Below, piece by piece: positions 6,090-7,272 of a stretch of DNA of 7,272 nt. Below the pieces are notes generated by a model. That model was not told the origin of the DNA. It worked only from the letters and a program-made list of their open reading frames with translations, and made no database searches. The stretch spans positions 1-7,272 of the forward strand of contig JAUUZB010000169.1 of assembly GCA_030590185.1 (NCBI GenBank), given 5' to 3'. The translations under genes were made by a program, and so were the position numbers. Position 1 is the stretch's first letter. Each line of letters begins with the position of its first letter. This stretch comes from Deltaproteobacteria bacterium (GTDB lineage Bacteria > Myxococcota > XYA12-FULL-58-9 > JAUUZB01).

Positions 6090-7271
6090 CTAATCGACCC
6101 CCGCGGGATTCGGGACCGGCAGCTCCGTCGAATCGAAGTTGATCCCGTTGCCCTCCATCACCAACCCGTCGATGGCGGTGAAGAAGTCAAAATCCGCGGG
6201 TGCCTGTTGGATGTTGACGCCAATGAGGTTGTGACTGATCTCGATCGCCGCTCCGCTCAGCGAGCTCTCGGAGACGAGCTGGACGCCCACAAAACCGGAT
6301 CGGGTGACCCTGAGATCGCTGGCGACGGCGTCACAACCATCGGACACCACCAGGCCCGTGCCGGTATCGATGTTCGGGCAATGGTTTGGGTGGCCGGGCT
6401 CGTTGCAGGCGATCGGCAGGGTATCGGCGATGACCACGCGGCTCAGCGAGAGCTGGGTCTCGGCGCCGGAGCCGACGATGCCGGCCTGGCGATTCCCGAC
6501 GAATCGGCTGTTGCTGATCGTCACCTCAGGTCCATCGATGGCCTGCAGCCCCTGGCCGTAGGTTCCATACTGCTCGGTGCTCTGGGTGTCGCGAACCTGA
6601 ACATCCTCGAGCCTGGCGGTCGTGCCCGGATCCTGGAAGTGGATGCCGATGAGGTGGTTGTTCTCCACCACCACGCGGGTCAGGATGGCCGTGGCCCCCT
6701 GTTGGGCAAAGAACCCGATGCCGAGGAAATCATCCTCGGCGCGGCCTCGTGTGTCGCGGATGATCACGTCTTCGAGCACCAACTGAGTCGTCGGGTCGAA
6801 CGCCGCCACGCCGACGATCAGGTTGCGCTCGACGATGGCACGCCGGACCAACACCACGGCGCCGGAAGCGACCTGCACGCCGTGTCCGACCTCATTGTCC
6901 GGCGCGTCCCGCCCGACGGAGTCGCGGACGATCACGTCTTCCATTACCGCGACACCCCCTTCGTCGACGAGGAGACCGGAGTGTTCATTGCGCTCGAAGA
7001 TGGCCCGTAGCACCACGGCCCGGCCGCCGTAATCGACGCGCATGCCCATTCCCAGAATGCCGCTCGCGAGGGGCAGGGTGTCCGCCACGGTGAGGTCGGA
7101 GGCGGTCAGCTCGCTGCCCTCGTCCGTGACCCAGATCCCCGCCTCGTGATTGCGCTCGATCAGGCCGCGACTCAGGGTGCCGGCGCCGCCTGCCACGAAG
7201 GACAGCCCCTTGCCATCGACGCCGCTCGGCCGCAGCGCCGTATCACGGATGACGATGTCCTCGAGCTCGAC
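6090..7271 (-). CDS. Right-handed parallel beta-helix repeat protein (5' truncated by window edge)
   Basis: The last 393 residues of a protein whose frame is open to the window edge; its true start lies outside. It consists of repeats of about 55 residues, each with LEDVxVRDT, a Gly-rich turn (GxG), then a strand and VERNxxxGI. The RDT/ADT/RDS landmark occurs at residues 9, 63, 116, 172, 227 and 282, and the ERN/ENN/GN landmark at 40, 94, 149, 204 and 259. Regular short beta-strands ending in Asn turns are typical of parallel beta-helix (pectate lyase/PbH1-like) proteins, which are often surface or secreted. No catalytic motif of a pectate lyase or glycosidase is visible. Only three cysteines appear, all near the C-terminus (289, 298, 313). 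The last ~50 residues depart from the repeat and act as a cap. The V at 7196 is internal. Function is unknown. Confidence 0.8.
   Translation of the reverse strand, partial: VELEDIVIRDTALRPSGVDGKGLSFVAGGAGTLSRGLIERNHEAGIWVTDEGSELTASDLTVADTLPLASGILGMGMRVDYGGRAVVLRAIFERNEHSGLLVDEGGVAVMEDVIVRDSVGRDAPDNEVGHGVQVASGAVVLVRRAIVERNLIVGVAAFDPTTQLVLEDVIIRDTRGRAEDDFLGIGFFAQQGATAILTRVVVENNHLIGIHFQDPGTTARLEDVQVRDTQSTEQYGTYGQGLQAIDGPEVTISNSRFVGNRQAGIVGSGAETQLSLSRVVIADTLPIACNEPGHPNHCPNIDTGTGLVVSDGCDAVASDLRVTRSGFVGVQLVSESSLSGAAIEISHNLIGVNIQQAPADFDFFTAIDGLVMEGNGINFDSTELPVPNPAGVD
6252..7271 (-). repeat. Tandem ~165-bp coding repeats of the beta-helix protein
   Basis: About six units of 53-56 codons each. The period is clear at protein level. 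At DNA level it shows in the phrase GATCACGTCTTC-like near 6763 and 6930 and related copies near 6600 and 7250. The units have diverged, so this is an old array and not a recent duplication. Confidence 0.7.
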
Positions 7272-7272
7272 G

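Noticed and set aside
5841..7010. Long plus-strand frame opposite the beta-helix gene
   Set aside because: Beyond ~6077 it is antisense to a clear repeat protein; high GC with this codon use opens shadow frames. Only the first part was kept as a transposase remnant.
6252..7271. CRISPR array or non-coding repeat
   Set aside because: The ~165-bp period is a diverged protein-coding repeat with preserved frame, not short identical repeats with spacers.

Overview
The window is about 7.3 kb of high-GC bacterial DNA. Nearly all of its real genes lie on the minus strand. Small hints point to a Gram-negative bacterium, perhaps of the myxobacterial/deltaproteobacterial type: exported proteins with signal peptides, a long parallel beta-helix repeat protein, and a selenocysteine-containing peroxiredoxin. 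This placement is an inference; there is no rRNA or marker gene here to settle it.

Layout from left to right: (1) 1-316, plus strand, the C-terminal end of an MFS transporter, followed by a probable terminator. (2) 459-1181, minus strand, a peroxiredoxin that a standard gene caller would split in two, because the peroxidatic cysteine codon is an in-frame UGA. A hairpin with a GGUC loop sits at the spacing expected of a bacterial SECIS element, so I read it as one selenoprotein gene. (3) 1343-1513, minus, the C-terminal remnant of a DsbA-like thioredoxin-fold protein. (4) 1577-1924, minus, a DUF2203-type small protein. (5) 1981-3240 and 3237-4733, minus, two overlapping (GTGA) genes for paralogous exported proteins. 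Six cysteines occupy equivalent places in both, and the C-terminal domain is tentatively FlgT/CsgG/TolB-like. (6) 4734-4951, an intergenic region with a perfect 20-bp palindrome. (7) 4952-5713, minus, a class I SAM-dependent methyltransferase of the Methyltransf_32 kind. (8) 5714-6089, a gap holding a degraded transposase C-terminus on the plus strand. (9) 6090-7271, minus, a 5'-truncated beta-helix protein built of roughly 55-residue repeats.

The most notable item is the selenoprotein peroxiredoxin with its recoding element. It also lacks the usual C-terminal resolving cysteine and carries an N-terminal extension with its own cysteine. The organism must then encode the selenocysteine machinery (SelA, SelB, SelC, SelD) elsewhere. 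The exported paralog pair is the main unknown system: the overlap and shared cysteine pattern suggest two parts made together in the cell envelope, but nothing in the window gives their function.
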